Part shown: one piece after another, positions 16,941 to 26,689 of the stretch
Position numbering within the stretch: position 1 is the stretch's first letter
Layout of the letters: each line of letters starts with the position of its first letter
DNA from: Synechococcales cyanobacterium PMM_0082
Lineage (GTDB): Bacteria; Cyanobacteriota; Cyanobacteriia; Pseudanabaenales; Pseudanabaenaceae
Reading direction: 5' to 3'
Length of the DNA stretch: 40,552 bases
Assembly: GCA_949127865.1 (NCBI GenBank)
Contig: CASBQR010000117.1
Coordinates: 1 to 40,552, forward strand
Program-made: the position numbers and the translations under genes
Notes under the pieces: model-generated
The model's database searches: none
Seen by the model: the letters and a program-made list of their open reading frames with translations, nothing else
Told to the model about the DNA's origin: nothing

Positions 16941-18698
16941 ATGACTAAAATTTTAGTAATTGAAGACACTGAATCCTTACTAGAGGAAATCGCTGAAACT
17001 TTGAATTTAGAAGGTTTTGAAGTGCAATGTGCTAAAAATGGGGCGATCGGTGTGGAAATTGCTAAAGCATATCTACCTGATTTAATTATTTGTGATGTGA
17101 TGATGCCAGAACTCGATGGCTATAAAACCTTAGAAGCTTTACAAAATTATCCATCTACAGCCACAACTCCTTTTATCTTTCTAACTGCCAAAGCCGATCG
17201 CTCAGATATGCGCCACGGTATGGAACTAGGAGCAGATGACTATTTAACGAAACCTTTTACTACAGGGGAATTACTCGGAGCGATCGCCGCACAAGTAAAA
17301 AAAATTCAAGTAAAAAAAATCCAAATTGTAGAAGCCCAGAATGATACGCGCATGGAAACCGCCGTGCAAGAAGCAATCAGCAAACATGAATATCAAATTC
17401 AAGAATTAAAAAATACTAACGATCCTCTCACCAATCTGCCTAATCGCATTTCATTTCAGCAATATCTTCAAGAATCTATCAGCTATGCCCAAGTTAACCA
17501 TTGCTCCCTAGCTTTAGCTTTTATTGATATAGATGACTTTAATATTGTTAATAACTCCCTAGGGCATAAAATTGGCGATGTTTTATTTAAAGCCATTGCC
17601 GAACGACTACGCAGACACGCCTCTCCCTGCGATCCTTTGGCTCGAATGCAAGGGGATCAGTTTGGCTTGATTTTGATGCAGCCACCTGAACATCTAAAAC
17701 ACACCGTTCAGGAAATTTTAGAAGTTCTATCTAAGCCCTACAGCATATTTGGACATGAGATCTTTATTACTGCTTGTTTGGGGATTACCATTTATCCCCA
17801 AGATCATTTTGAGGCTGCTAATTTAATTAAAAATGCCGATATGGCTCTCTATTACGCCAAATCCCAAGGTCGGAATAATTATAAATTCTATAGCTCTAAC
17901 TTAAATTTGCGCTTGTCCGAACAAATGGCGATCGAAAATAGCCTACGCCGAGCCATCGATCGCAAAGAGTTTCGTCTGTATTATCAACCAATAGTTAATG
18001 CCCTAACCCAAAAAATTATTGGCATAGAAGCTCTAATGCGCTGGCAACATCCAGATTTAGGCATTGTTTTACCCGAAAAGTTTATCCCCCTTGCCGAGAC
18101 TACGGGGATGATTTCGCAACTTACAGAATGGGTGCTGGAGCAAGCTTGTAGACAGCTAAAACTTTGGCATTCATTAGAGCCACAATTCTCAGAATTATAC
18201 ATAGCCGTAAATCTATCTGCCTATAATTTCAAGCACGATAATCTCTTTGCCATGATTTCGGGGGTAATTACATCTGTTGATATTCCCTATAGCCAAGTAG
18301 AACTAGAAATTACGGAAGGTATAGTTATGAAAAACACTAGCCCCACCATTGAGGTGTTATCGGCACTACGCAAACTGGGAATTAAAATTGCGATCGATGA
18401 TTTTGGGGTCGGGTACTCTTCCTTAAGTTACCTTAAGCATTTGCCTGTGGATAAACTCAAAATCGATAAATGTTTCGTGCAAGATATATTAGTGGATAAA
18501 CATGATGCTGTAATTACTGGAGCAATTATTGAACTCGCCCATAGCCTTAATTTGATTGTGATCGCTGAAGGCGTAGAAACTATAGAGCAGGCTAAATTCC
18601 TCCAAGAACGGCAGTGTGAACTGATGCAAGGCTTTTTATTTAGCCCACCCCTACCTGCTGAACAACTTACTCAGCTTTTATTAAGCAAAAAGTTTTGA
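16941..18698 (+). CDS. Response regulator with degenerate GGDEF and EAL domains
   Basis: A 585-residue regulator. The receiver domain (residues 1-120) has phospho-acceptor Asp52 in ICDVMMPELDG and Lys in YLTKPF. The GGDEF domain (about 160-320) has its active site changed to MQGDQF, so cyclase activity is doubtful. The EAL domain (about 335-580) keeps IEALMRW, VNLSAYNF, ITEGIVMKN, DDFGVGYSSLSYL and IAEGVET, so c-di-GMP phosphodiesterase activity is likely. I chose ATG 16941 (AAGG eight bases upstream). The frame is open from GTG 16893, right after the kinase stop, and the stretch between carries a tandem SKMTKA/SKMTK repeat. It is the cognate output of the upstream kinase by position. Confidence 0.88.
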   Translation: MTKILVIEDTESLLEEIAETLNLEGFEVQCAKNGAIGVEIAKAYLPDLIICDVMMPELDGYKTLEALQNYPSTATTPFIFLTAKADRSDMRHGMELGADDYLTKPFTTGELLGAIAAQVKKIQVKKIQIVEAQNDTRMETAVQEAISKHEYQIQELKNTNDPLTNLPNRISFQQYLQESISYAQVNHCSLALAFIDIDDFNIVNNSLGHKIGDVLFKAIAERLRRHASPCDPLARMQGDQFGLILMQPPEHLKHTVQEILEVLSKPYSIFGHEIFITACLGITIYPQDHFEAANLIKNADMALYYAKSQGRNNYKFYSSNLNLRLSEQMAIENSLRRAIDRKEFRLYYQPIVNALTQKIIGIEALMRWQHPDLGIVLPEKFIPLAETTGMISQLTEWVLEQACRQLKLWHSLEPQFSELYIAVNLSAYNFKHDNLFAMISGVITSVDIPYSQVELEITEGIVMKNTSPTIEVLSALRKLGIKIAIDDFGVGYSSLSYLKHLPVDKLKIDKCFVQDILVDKHDAVITGAIIELAHSLNLIVIAEGVETIEQAKFLQERQCELMQGFLFSPPLPAEQLTQLLLSKKF

Positions 18699-18931
18699 GC
18701 AAAATTTACCTATTAGATTAAACTCTAATATCTAGACTTACACCAAATTACGATCAAACGTGTCACAGATAAAAAGTTTAAAACTATTACGAAGAACCTC
18801 TCTATATGCTCCTCTTTTGTGGGGGACTTGAAACCAGATTGCTGTAATATTCACAATCTATAGTCATAAGTATCCAAGATTTTGGAAGTATAATTGTCAT
18901 TGAGTTCAAGTAATTCGAGGAGCTTGTCAAA

Positions 18932-19426
18932 ATGATTGAAATGAAGGTAGCAGGCATTGCAGTTGATGCTGTCAGTCATAATCCTATTGTCTTGCTTCGT
19001 GATGGTACTCAACGACGAGCGTTACCAATTTGGATTGGCGAGTCTGAAGCAAAAGCGATCGTGATGGCTCTTGATCCAAAGTCGGCGGTGCGTCCCATGA
19101 CCCATGATTTATTTGTAAGCTTATTTGGGGCATTGTCTGTAAAACTAGAAAGAGTGGTGATCCACTCCCTCAAAAATAGTACGTTCTATGCCGTCTTAAC
19201 GATTAAAGTTGGCGAAGTTAAAAAAGAAATTGATGCCCGTCCTAGTGATGCGATCGCTATTGCCCTAAGAGCAGGCTGTCCAATTTGGGTGATGGAAGAA
19301 GTGGTAGTAGAAGCCTCAATCCCCGTAGATCAAGCTGCAGATGAAGCCGATCGCCGAGCATTTCGGAATTTTTTAGATGATATTGCCCCTTCGGATTTTG
19401 TAGAAAAATCTAGTGGTAATTCCTAA
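18932..19426 (+). CDS. Bifunctional nuclease family protein (DUF151)
   Basis: A 164-residue protein of the BFN/DUF151 family, with plant members described as having DNase and RNase activity. Typical blocks are LPIWIGESEAKAI, RPMTHDLF, ARPSDAIAIALRAGCPIW and a short C-terminal extension. An AGGAG lies nine bases before the ATG and a TATAAT box at 18889-18894. The stop is seven bases from the convergent rplI end. The physiological substrate is unknown. Confidence 0.9.
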   Translation: MIEMKVAGIAVDAVSHNPIVLLRDGTQRRALPIWIGESEAKAIVMALDPKSAVRPMTHDLFVSLFGALSVKLERVVIHSLKNSTFYAVLTIKVGEVKKEIDARPSDAIAIALRAGCPIWVMEEVVVEASIPVDQAADEADRRAFRNFLDDIAPSDFVEKSSGNS

Positions 19427-19433
19427 CTAACTT

Positions 19434-19895
19434 CTACTCTGGCACAACTTGAACTGTGACCGTAGCCGTAACTTCAGCATGTAATTTAATATCGACATCG
19501 TAGGTACCAATTTGCTTGATGTCTGGCACTGTGATTTCACGGCGATCAATTTCTAAAGTCGATTTTGCCAAAATTAACTGAGCAACTTCGCGATCAGTGA
19601 CGCTACCAAAGATTGAGTTATTCTCACCTACAGCTTTTTTGATAATTAAGTTGCCAATGACGCTAAGAGTAGCTTTACGAGCTTCGGCTTCTTCCCGAAT
19701 AGCAATCAAGCGTTGACGTTCTTTTTCCTTACGTCTTTCTACTTCTTTGGTAATCCCTACAGTGGCACGAACAGCCATACCATTGGGCAAAAGATAATTT
19801 TGGGCATACCCAGGGGCTACGTTAACTAGTTCTCCTAACTTGCCGAGCTTGACTACATCCTTGATTAACATTAGTTGTACATTGCTTTTTGCCAT
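19434..19895 (-). CDS. rplI: 50S ribosomal protein L9
   Basis: A 153-residue L9 protein that binds 23S rRNA and protrudes from the L1 side of the 50S subunit. The N-terminal domain carries MLIKDVVKLGKLGELVNVAPGY in slightly extended form and NYLLPNGMAVRAT. The long charged connecting helix and the C-terminal domain with NNSIFGSVTDREV follow. AAAGGA sits seven bases before the start. It is transcribed alone, divergent from tldD. Confidence 0.97.
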   Translation of the reverse strand: MAKSNVQLMLIKDVVKLGKLGELVNVAPGYAQNYLLPNGMAVRATVGITKEVERRKEKERQRLIAIREEAEARKATLSVIGNLIIKKAVGENNSIFGSVTDREVAQLILAKSTLEIDRREITVPDIKQIGTYDVDIKLHAEVTATVTVQVVPE

Positions 19896-20074
19896 TTTTT
19901 TGTCCTTTTTCTTCTTAAATTATTAGAGCAACCTCTGGATTCAAACAAATCAAATCTCAACTTTGAATCACTAGATCAAGTTTAAGATAGGTTAAATTTT
20001 TTCAGGTCTTTCAGTATATCTAAAATTAGCTTTGCAGTCTAGGATGTGAAGGTGATTAAAATATTTTAGACATT

Positions 20075-21511
20075 ATGCTGGACTCTAATTTGCATTCTAA
20101 TTTTACTGAGAATTTTGCTGGGGCTTGGCACCATGTTTCAGATTTGGCTCTAAATTTAATTGATGCTTTGATCCACAAGTATAAATCTCAAGTTGATTTT
20201 CTGACGATTCGCTTAGAACGGGTTGAGGGTACGGATATTCTATTACGCAGTGGCAAAGTCGAGTCCTTGAGTACGGGGATATCTATCGGCGGGCAGGTGC
20301 GGACATATCACCGTGGAGGCTGGGGTTTGAGCAGTTTTAATAAATTAGATACCCTAGAAGTAAGAATTCAAGAGGCGATCGCTGCGGCGAAATGGGTGGG
20401 TACTGATGAAAATAATTTAGCCCCTGTGGCACCAATTAGGGAGCAAAAGTCTTTAATTATGCCAATTCAAGCAACTTTGTCCCAAAAACGAGATTTATGT
20501 TTTCATTATGACGAGATTTTGCGATCGCAATCCGATCAAATTATTAGTAATTCTGTCAGCTATGGTGATAGTACCCAAGAGGTAATTATTGCTACGTCCG
20601 ATGGTACTTTAATTCAACAGGCTTGGAGTGATTTAGAAATACGGTTTGGTGCCACTGCTAGATCTGGAGATGTGGTGCAAAGTGCTAGGGAAACCATGGG
20701 ATCAAGGTTAAATTTCGCCGATTTAGAAGGCTTGGATATTCAGGTGAAAGCAGCAGCACGGCGGGCGGTGGCGGCTTTGGATTTGCCTGAAGTCAAAGGT
20801 GATACCTATACGGTGGTGATCGATCCAATTTTGGCAGGTTTATTTGTGCATGAGGCTTTTGGGCATTTATCCGAAGCGGATACGATCTATGAAAATCCAG
20901 ACTTGCTCGAAGTTATGACCCTCGGTCGGCGGTTTGGCACTAAGGATTTACAGATTTTTGATGGAGCTGCTGAACTTGGACATCGGGGTAGCTATTTTTA
21001 TGATGATGAAGGTGTACCTGCTACGACTACCCAATTAATTCAAGATGGGGTTTTAGTTGGTCGTCTGCATTCACGAGAAACGGCGGGAAAATTGGGAGAG
21101 TTGCCTACGGGTAATGCTAGATGTTTGGATTATCACTATGCCCCAATTGTGCGGATGACGAATACTTGGATTGGGAGAGGCACAAGACCTGTGGCGGATT
21201 TATTTAATGATATTCCCGTGGGAGTTTATGCGAAAAATTGGCAAGGGGGCATGACCAACGGTGAGATGTTTACTTTTACGGCGGGAGAGGCGTGGATGAT
21301 CCGTAATGGCAAAGTGGCTGAACCTGTAAAAGATGTAACTCTGTCTGGCAATGTCTTTCAAACCTTAGCAGATATTGAAGCGATCGCTAATGACTTTATC
21401 TGGGATGAATCGGGCGGCTGTGGCAAAGGTGGGCAAAATGGTTTGGCAGTGGGCTGTGGCTCTCCTAGTTTGCGGATTCGGGATGTGGTAGTGGGGGGAG
21501 AAGTAGATTAA
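20075..21511 (+). CDS. tldD: TldD family metalloprotease
   Basis: A 478-residue TldD protein, one half of the TldD/TldE (PmbA) protease that trims unfolded peptides and matures some microcins. The zinc-site motif HEAFGH (His259, Glu260, His264) follows DPILAGLFV, and the C-terminal GGQNGLAVGCGSPSLRI block is typical. No tldE is next to it in this window. ATG start in the divergent 179-base gap with rplI. Confidence 0.92.
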   Translation: MLDSNLHSNFTENFAGAWHHVSDLALNLIDALIHKYKSQVDFLTIRLERVEGTDILLRSGKVESLSTGISIGGQVRTYHRGGWGLSSFNKLDTLEVRIQEAIAAAKWVGTDENNLAPVAPIREQKSLIMPIQATLSQKRDLCFHYDEILRSQSDQIISNSVSYGDSTQEVIIATSDGTLIQQAWSDLEIRFGATARSGDVVQSARETMGSRLNFADLEGLDIQVKAAARRAVAALDLPEVKGDTYTVVIDPILAGLFVHEAFGHLSEADTIYENPDLLEVMTLGRRFGTKDLQIFDGAAELGHRGSYFYDDEGVPATTTQLIQDGVLVGRLHSRETAGKLGELPTGNARCLDYHYAPIVRMTNTWIGRGTRPVADLFNDIPVGVYAKNWQGGMTNGEMFTFTAGEAWMIRNGKVAEPVKDVTLSGNVFQTLADIEAIANDFIWDESGGCGKGGQNGLAVGCGSPSLRIRDVVVGGEVD

Positions 21512-21601
21512 TTTAATTTCTTGCGATCGCAACCCTTCAGTTCTAGCATTTTAGGTAAGAGGCAATTCAGAAAATTTTGAGTCAAAATAATTTTTAGAAA
21601 A

Positions 21602-22693
21602 ATGTTAATAAAAAATTTTAAGGATAAATACTGGTCATGCATCGGTTTAGCGATCGCTTTAGTAATCATGATTTTGGGTATCACTAACTATCCTCAGCCT
21701 GTAGAGGCAAAACTTCCAGCTAAAAGTGCCATTAAAGACTCTAGAATTTTATTGCGTAATGCTCTACCCATTAAAAATGAGCTAATTCGAGAAGTGCAAA
21801 CCACCCTAGAGGCACAACCCCGCCAAGCCAATCTCAAACGCTGGGGTTCGATGGCAAAGGATATAAAACGTGTCCAAAATATTCTCAGCGAAAATCAAGA
21901 TAAATTATTGGCAAGCACAACCAGTGAATCCGCAGGCGTTGAAAACCTGAAAAAGCTAAAAGTGGCTCTAGTGCCTTTACAAGATGCGATCGCCAATAAA
22001 GATCGAAATAAAATTAAACCCCAAATCGAGCAAGCACTGGAGTATGTGGGCAATTTAGAAGCCTTAATGGTTACGGGATTCCCGTTTTCAGTCCCAGAGG
22101 CGTACGCTAACCTTCCCCAACTTAAAGGCAGAGCTACGGTCGAACTAGAAACATCCAAAGGCGCAATTACTATAGTTTTAGATGGCTATAATGCCCCTGT
22201 CAATGCGGGACAGTTTGCCGATCTAGTGCAAAGAGGTTTCTATAATGGGCTAACTTTTAATCGGGCAGATGATGACTATTTTCTCCAAGGCGGCGATCCT
22301 GAAGGCGTATCCGATGGATTTGTTGACCCTGCCACAGGCAAAGTGCGGACAGTCCCGATGGAAGTTAAAGTTCCAGATCAAGAAGTCCCATTTTATGGCT
22401 TTACCTTAAGCGATCTAGGACTAGCTCGCACCCTGCCAGTTTTACCTTTCTCGGCATTTGGCACGATCGCCATGGCACACCCTGCGGATGATGTTAATGG
22501 CGGTTCTTCTCAATTTTTCTTGTACTTATTTGAGTCAGACTTAACTCCTGCGGGCTTAAACCTCATTGATGGCAATTACACCGCTTTTGGTTATTTAAAA
22601 GATGGAGTCGAAGTCCTAAGAAAACTTAAACTAGGGGATGAAATTATCTCAGCCCGAATTATTGAAGGCGCAGAAAACCTAGTTCAGCCTTAA
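21602..22693 (+). CDS. Lumenal/periplasmic cyclophilin-type peptidyl-prolyl isomerase (TLP40/CYP38-like)
   Basis: A 363-residue exported protein. Residues 1-36 are a signal peptide (basic start, hydrophobic LALVIMILGI core). Residues 45-165 are an all-helical PsbQ-like domain, and 170-363 are a cyclophilin barrel with QGGDPEG, NGGSSQFFLYLFES and NYTAFGYL. This architecture is that of chloroplast TLP40/CYP38, which supports photosystem II assembly and repair. The cyclophilin active site is partly altered (FNRADDDYF where FHR is usual), so isomerase activity may be weak. It lies 90 bases after tldD and probably has its own promoter. Confidence 0.88.
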   Translation: MLIKNFKDKYWSCIGLAIALVIMILGITNYPQPVEAKLPAKSAIKDSRILLRNALPIKNELIREVQTTLEAQPRQANLKRWGSMAKDIKRVQNILSENQDKLLASTTSESAGVENLKKLKVALVPLQDAIANKDRNKIKPQIEQALEYVGNLEALMVTGFPFSVPEAYANLPQLKGRATVELETSKGAITIVLDGYNAPVNAGQFADLVQRGFYNGLTFNRADDDYFLQGGDPEGVSDGFVDPATGKVRTVPMEVKVPDQEVPFYGFTLSDLGLARTLPVLPFSAFGTIAMAHPADDVNGGSSQFFLYLFESDLTPAGLNLIDGNYTAFGYLKDGVEVLRKLKLGDEIISARIIEGAENLVQP

Positions 22694-22774
22694 AACTAAT
22701 TCAACTTTTACCTCTCTCCGACAAAAATCCCTTATTTGGCGTGCAAATGCCTTATACTCTCAATAGCTAAGGGG

Positions 22775-23521
22775 TTAGTCATTTCTTAAAAAAAGGCTAT
22801 CCTCTTGTAATATTTGTCCAGTTTTAGGATGACGAATTTTATCTAGTGAGCCTATATAGCTAAATCCAAACCCTTTTAATATTTGATAAGTATCTTTAAA
22901 CAGGGCTTGTCCGAGATATAGGCTAACAAAAGATGTTTCAATTAAAATTAATTTTGCTTGTTTTATAGTTTTCTCGCCGCCAAGTAGTACCTTATCTTCA
23001 TAGCCTTGGACATCAATTTTTATAAATAGAGGTTCAGTAATATCTATTGTTTTAACTAATGTGTCTAGTTTTTCAATTTTTACATCAACTACTACAGATT
23101 CTTTGGAAATTGGAAATGCTTTTTTATGTATGTCACTCATTTTTAAAAAGGAAGACGACAAGTCCAGCGAGCTACGTTCAAATGCTAGACTTCCTGACTG
23201 ATTACCTACTCCAATATTAATAGGAGTAAATTTATCTATATATCTATGTTTATTCTTAAGTTTTTCAAAGCAGTCAGATAAAGGCTCAAAGGAGTATATA
23301 TGGGCATCAGGAATAGCAGCATTAATACTCAGGGCAAATTGCCCAGCATTAGCACCTATATCGAGTACAGTTCTAAAATTCATATCGTGAAACCAAGGCT
23401 GATTTAGTTCAAAAAATGTATCCATATTTGCGCCTCGACTCCTTAAAATAAAGAGCTCGGGTCTTTCTAAAAGTCTCATAAAGTTCATTAGTCTTAAGCT
23501 AATGTTAGTAAGTAGGTTCAT
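22775..23521 (-). CDS. FkbM family SAM-dependent methyltransferase
   Basis: A 248-residue class I methyltransferase of the FkbM group. The SAM motif is TVLDIGANAGQFALSI, followed by the acidic turn IYSFEPLSDCF. LFIKIDVQGYEDKVLLGGE is the conserved motif IV block. FkbM enzymes usually O-methylate sugars or polyketides, and the substrate here is unknown. No glycosyltransferase or sugar genes are near. It shares its strand with the PP2C gene but is separated from it by 118 bases. Confidence 0.85.
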   Translation of the reverse strand: MNLLTNISLRLMNFMRLLERPELFILRSRGANMDTFFELNQPWFHDMNFRTVLDIGANAGQFALSINAAIPDAHIYSFEPLSDCFEKLKNKHRYIDKFTPINIGVGNQSGSLAFERSSLDLSSSFLKMSDIHKKAFPISKESVVVDVKIEKLDTLVKTIDITEPLFIKIDVQGYEDKVLLGGEKTIKQAKLILIETSFVSLYLGQALFKDTYQILKGFGFSYIGSLDKIRHPKTGQILQEDSLFLRND

Positions 23522-23639
23522 TCTTTCAAAGGCTATGGTTATAAGTAGGCAAGTGTAAATGACCTAATAGTTTTAAAGGTTCTCTGGATTAGTTTTTAGT
23601 ATTTTGGTAACTAAAAGTGTTAGCTTTACGTTGGCACTT

Positions 23640-25445
23640 CTACTTATTTTGATTGGTTGGTGGATCTGGATTTGTCTGTTTTGGTGTAAATTGCGTAAAA
23701 GCGATCGCTCCTATAATCAAAAACATTCCCAATACCCCCAAGCCAATCAGCCAACCCCAATTCAATTTGGAAGTTGGAGTTAAATCCTTTGTATCCTCTT
23801 CTTCGATATTAGTAATATTGGTAGTTTCTAAGGGTAGATCTTCACCAAAGAAAGCTTGAAATTGGTTAGTATCACTATCCTCATTCGGCTGGGTATTTTC
23901 TATTTCATCGCTATCATCAACATTTACCGCAAGTTGGCATCGCATTAAAGCAATTGTGACGTTATCATGCCCATTGCGTTCATTTGCCTGATCGATTAGT
24001 TTTTGAACAGATTGCCCAAGGGGAAGATTATTGGTCAAAATTGGACGGATATGAAAATCCATCATTTCTTCAATGCGATCGTAATCACTTAACCCATCTG
24101 AACATAGTAAAAGTAAGCAATCTTCATCGAGAGGTAGTCTTTGAATCCGAGGATATAACGCTTCTGAGGAGCGAGTGCCTAGGGCCTGAATTAAAGATCC
24201 CCCATCTACGCGTTGGGCAGCATGGGCAAAAAAGCTATAACCGAGAATTACGTCACGGGTGGAGACATCATCATCGACTGTAACTTGATCGTAGCTTTCC
24301 TCGTGTATCCAATACAGCCGACTATCACCGACATTAACAATATAAACTTCATGGGGGTGAGGAATTACTGCCATGACTAAAGTCGTTCCCATGCGTTGTT
24401 GGGCTTGTCTTTGGTGTTGATCATTAAGAGCAACAATTTGATCATTAGCAGAACGTACAACTTGATCAAGCTTGCCCATAAATTCTTGAGGATTAAATGA
24501 CTCGAGACTATTTTCAATTTTTTTCGCTTCAAGCTCTGTAAATATTGCTTCAAGTTCCTTCTCGATGATATAAATTGCCATCGAACTAGCAACTTCACCT
24601 CCTTCATGTCCACCTAAGCCGTCACAAATAATGGCAAGGCGATCGCACAATACCTTTGTCTGTTGCGATCGCTTTTGACGTTCAGGCGCAGGATAACAGT
24701 TATCTTCGTTGTGATCTCTTCTAGGCCCTTTATCTGTGCCACTAGCAATGCGAATACTGATTGGTAAGCTTTCAGACTGAGTTTGACCAAGCTGATCTAG
24801 GGTGGCGATCGCTTGGACTAAAGTAAATTCACCCCGACTCAAGGCAAAACAAAAATCCGCTAAATCATCACTAATTTCAGGCTTAGCATTCTCTAGCCAA
24901 TCGATCCACAGACTTCCTAAATCCTCAAGTTTGGCTTCATCTTCATCTACCAATAACTCTAAAATCCGCACCCAAGGACCAAATACTCTAATTTTTTCTG
25001 GATCTAATAGGGTGCTAACCATGCCAACATCAAGTAATGGTTGCCAAAGTTGCAGTATTTGCCACATTAAATGGACTTGGCGGATTGCCGATGCTTCGAT
25101 CCAACTTTCTTTAATATCTGGATAGAGTTTCCCTTCGATAGAGATCGGGGCACGATCTAGTAATAGAAATTCTTGAGTATTTTCTCCATCCGTCACTTTG
25201 GCTAAACCATAGGGTCGGGGGATATGTAATGGCAGTCGCGATAGCTTTAAATAAGCAGCAACGTAGGGGGCTACTTCATCGGGAATATCTGGAAACTTAA
25301 AAATCTGAGTATCAGAAATAATTTGAGACTCTACGACCCGATAGCGATCGCCCAAGAGAGTCCCCGCAGGAAAAGCCTCTTCGGACAAACCTACTGCCCA
25401 AAGATATCTCTGACTAATGAAAGTGGATTGATCGTCTTTTACCAT
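23640..25445 (-). CDS. PP2C-family serine/threonine phosphatase with kinase-like N-terminus and C-terminal membrane anchor
   Basis: A 601-residue protein. The PP2C domain (about residues 230-505) has all metal-site motifs: RRDHNEDN, ICDGLGGHEGGEVAS, MGTTLVMAV, VGDSRLYWI, CSDGLSDYD and GHDNVTIALM. The first 220 residues read like a decayed protein kinase (GDRYRVV near the start and a GMVSTLLDPEKIRV segment where the catalytic loop would be) without catalytic residues. An acidic linker leads to one membrane helix near the C-terminus (GWLIGLGVLGMFLIIGAIAF). It should act at the cytoplasmic face of a membrane, dephosphorylating Ser/Thr targets. The target is unknown. Confidence 0.9.
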   Translation of the reverse strand: MVKDDQSTFISQRYLWAVGLSEEAFPAGTLLGDRYRVVESQIISDTQIFKFPDIPDEVAPYVAAYLKLSRLPLHIPRPYGLAKVTDGENTQEFLLLDRAPISIEGKLYPDIKESWIEASAIRQVHLMWQILQLWQPLLDVGMVSTLLDPEKIRVFGPWVRILELLVDEDEAKLEDLGSLWIDWLENAKPEISDDLADFCFALSRGEFTLVQAIATLDQLGQTQSESLPISIRIASGTDKGPRRDHNEDNCYPAPERQKRSQQTKVLCDRLAIICDGLGGHEGGEVASSMAIYIIEKELEAIFTELEAKKIENSLESFNPQEFMGKLDQVVRSANDQIVALNDQHQRQAQQRMGTTLVMAVIPHPHEVYIVNVGDSRLYWIHEESYDQVTVDDDVSTRDVILGYSFFAHAAQRVDGGSLIQALGTRSSEALYPRIQRLPLDEDCLLLLCSDGLSDYDRIEEMMDFHIRPILTNNLPLGQSVQKLIDQANERNGHDNVTIALMRCQLAVNVDDSDEIENTQPNEDSDTNQFQAFFGEDLPLETTNITNIEEEDTKDLTPTSKLNWGWLIGLGVLGMFLIIGAIAFTQFTPKQTNPDPPTNQNK

Positions 25446-25675
25446 GAGTGCTATTCAGCCTGACATAAGATTTTGTAGTTGATCGGGTTCTATTGTCAAT
25501 AATCTCACTCAGCTACTATTTAATAATGTAACCGTTAAGACTCTATACCCTTTTAGCTTAAATATAACCACTGAGATGATCTGAGGCGTAATTTAACCAC
25601 CGTGACTGGGTATATTAAGCTATTATTAACTTATATTAACGATAGTATTAAATCAATCTTTTAGGAAATTAAGTC

Positions 25676-26689
25676 ATGGATAGTCGTGTAGGTGTTTTAC
25701 TTTTGAATTTGGGGGGGCCAGATAAGCTAGAGGACGTTTACCTATTTTTATACAACCTATTCTCTGATCCTGATTTAATTCGCTTGCCCTTTAGCTTTTT
25801 ACAAAAACCTATTGCCTCGTTAATTGCTGCCACTAGGTCGCCAGTGTCCCAAGAAAATTATCGAGCGATTGGTGGCAAATCTCCCCTACGTCAATTAACC
25901 GAAGAACAAGCTGAATCCATTGAAAATGCCCTCCAACGTCGGGGGCTAAATGCCAAAGTTTATGTGGGAATGCGCTATTGGACTCCTTTTACCGAAGAAG
26001 CGATCGCTCAAATTAAAAAAGACGGAATTTCTAAGCTAGTAATTTTACCCCTTTATCCCCAATTTTCCATTAGCACCACTGGTTCTAGTTTGAAATTAAT
26101 CGATAAACTCTGGAAAAAAGATGCCGAGTTAAAAGCCATTGAAAAAATAGTAGTACGGTCTTGGTACGATCGCCCCGGCTACTTAAAGGCAATGACAGAA
26201 CTAATTGAAGCCAAAATCAAAGCCTTTGCTGACCCCGAAAAAGTTCACATCTTTTTTAGTGCCCACGGTGTACCAGAAAAGTATGTAACCGAGTATGGTG
26301 ATCCATACCAAATTGAAATTGAGAACTGCGTAGATCTAGTCATGAAAACCATACGCATAGACTACCAACGGTACAACGCCCATACTTTGGCATATCAAAG
26401 TCGAGTTGGACCTGTGCAGTGGTTACAGCCCTATACCGAAAAAGCGATCGCCCAGTTAGCCAAACGTGGAGTTAACGATATTTTAGTTGTGCCAATTAGT
26501 TTTATCTCCGAACATATTGAAACTCTCCAAGAAATTGACATCGAATACCGTGAAGTCGCAGAAGCAGCAGGAATCCATAATTTTGATCGGGTTCCCGCCC
26601 TTAATAGCCATCCTGTATTTATCAATGATCTAGCTGAACTTATTCTGGAATCCCTTGAAACCTCTGTGACTTTATCAGGAGTCTCTTAG
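25676..26689 (+). CDS. hemH: Ferrochelatase (short form, no CAB-like tail)
   Basis: Inserts Fe2+ into protoporphyrin IX, the last step of heme synthesis. Family blocks are [46 protein letters not shown] and [16 protein letters not shown]. At 337 residues it ends soon after [18 protein letters not shown]. Most cyanobacterial ferrochelatases continue with a linker and a chlorophyll-a/b-binding helix (about 50 more residues), absent here, and no remnant is seen in the next 107 bases. Start ATG with TAGGA upstream. Confidence 0.95.
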   Translation: MDSRVGVLLLNLGGPDKLEDVYLFLYNLFSDPDLIRLPFSFLQKPIASLIAATRSPVSQENYRAIGGKSPLRQLTEEQAESIENALQRRGLNAKVYVGMRYWTPFTEEAIAQIKKDGISKLVILPLYPQFSISTTGSSLKLIDKLWKKDAELKAIEKIVVRSWYDRPGYLKAMTELIEAKIKAFADPEKVHIFFSAHGVPEKYVTEYGDPYQIEIENCVDLVMKTIRIDYQRYNAHTLAYQSRVGPVQWLQPYTEKAIAQLAKRGVNDILVVPISFISEHIETLQEIDIEYREVAEAAGIHNFDRVPALNSHPVFINDLAELILESLETSVTLSGVS

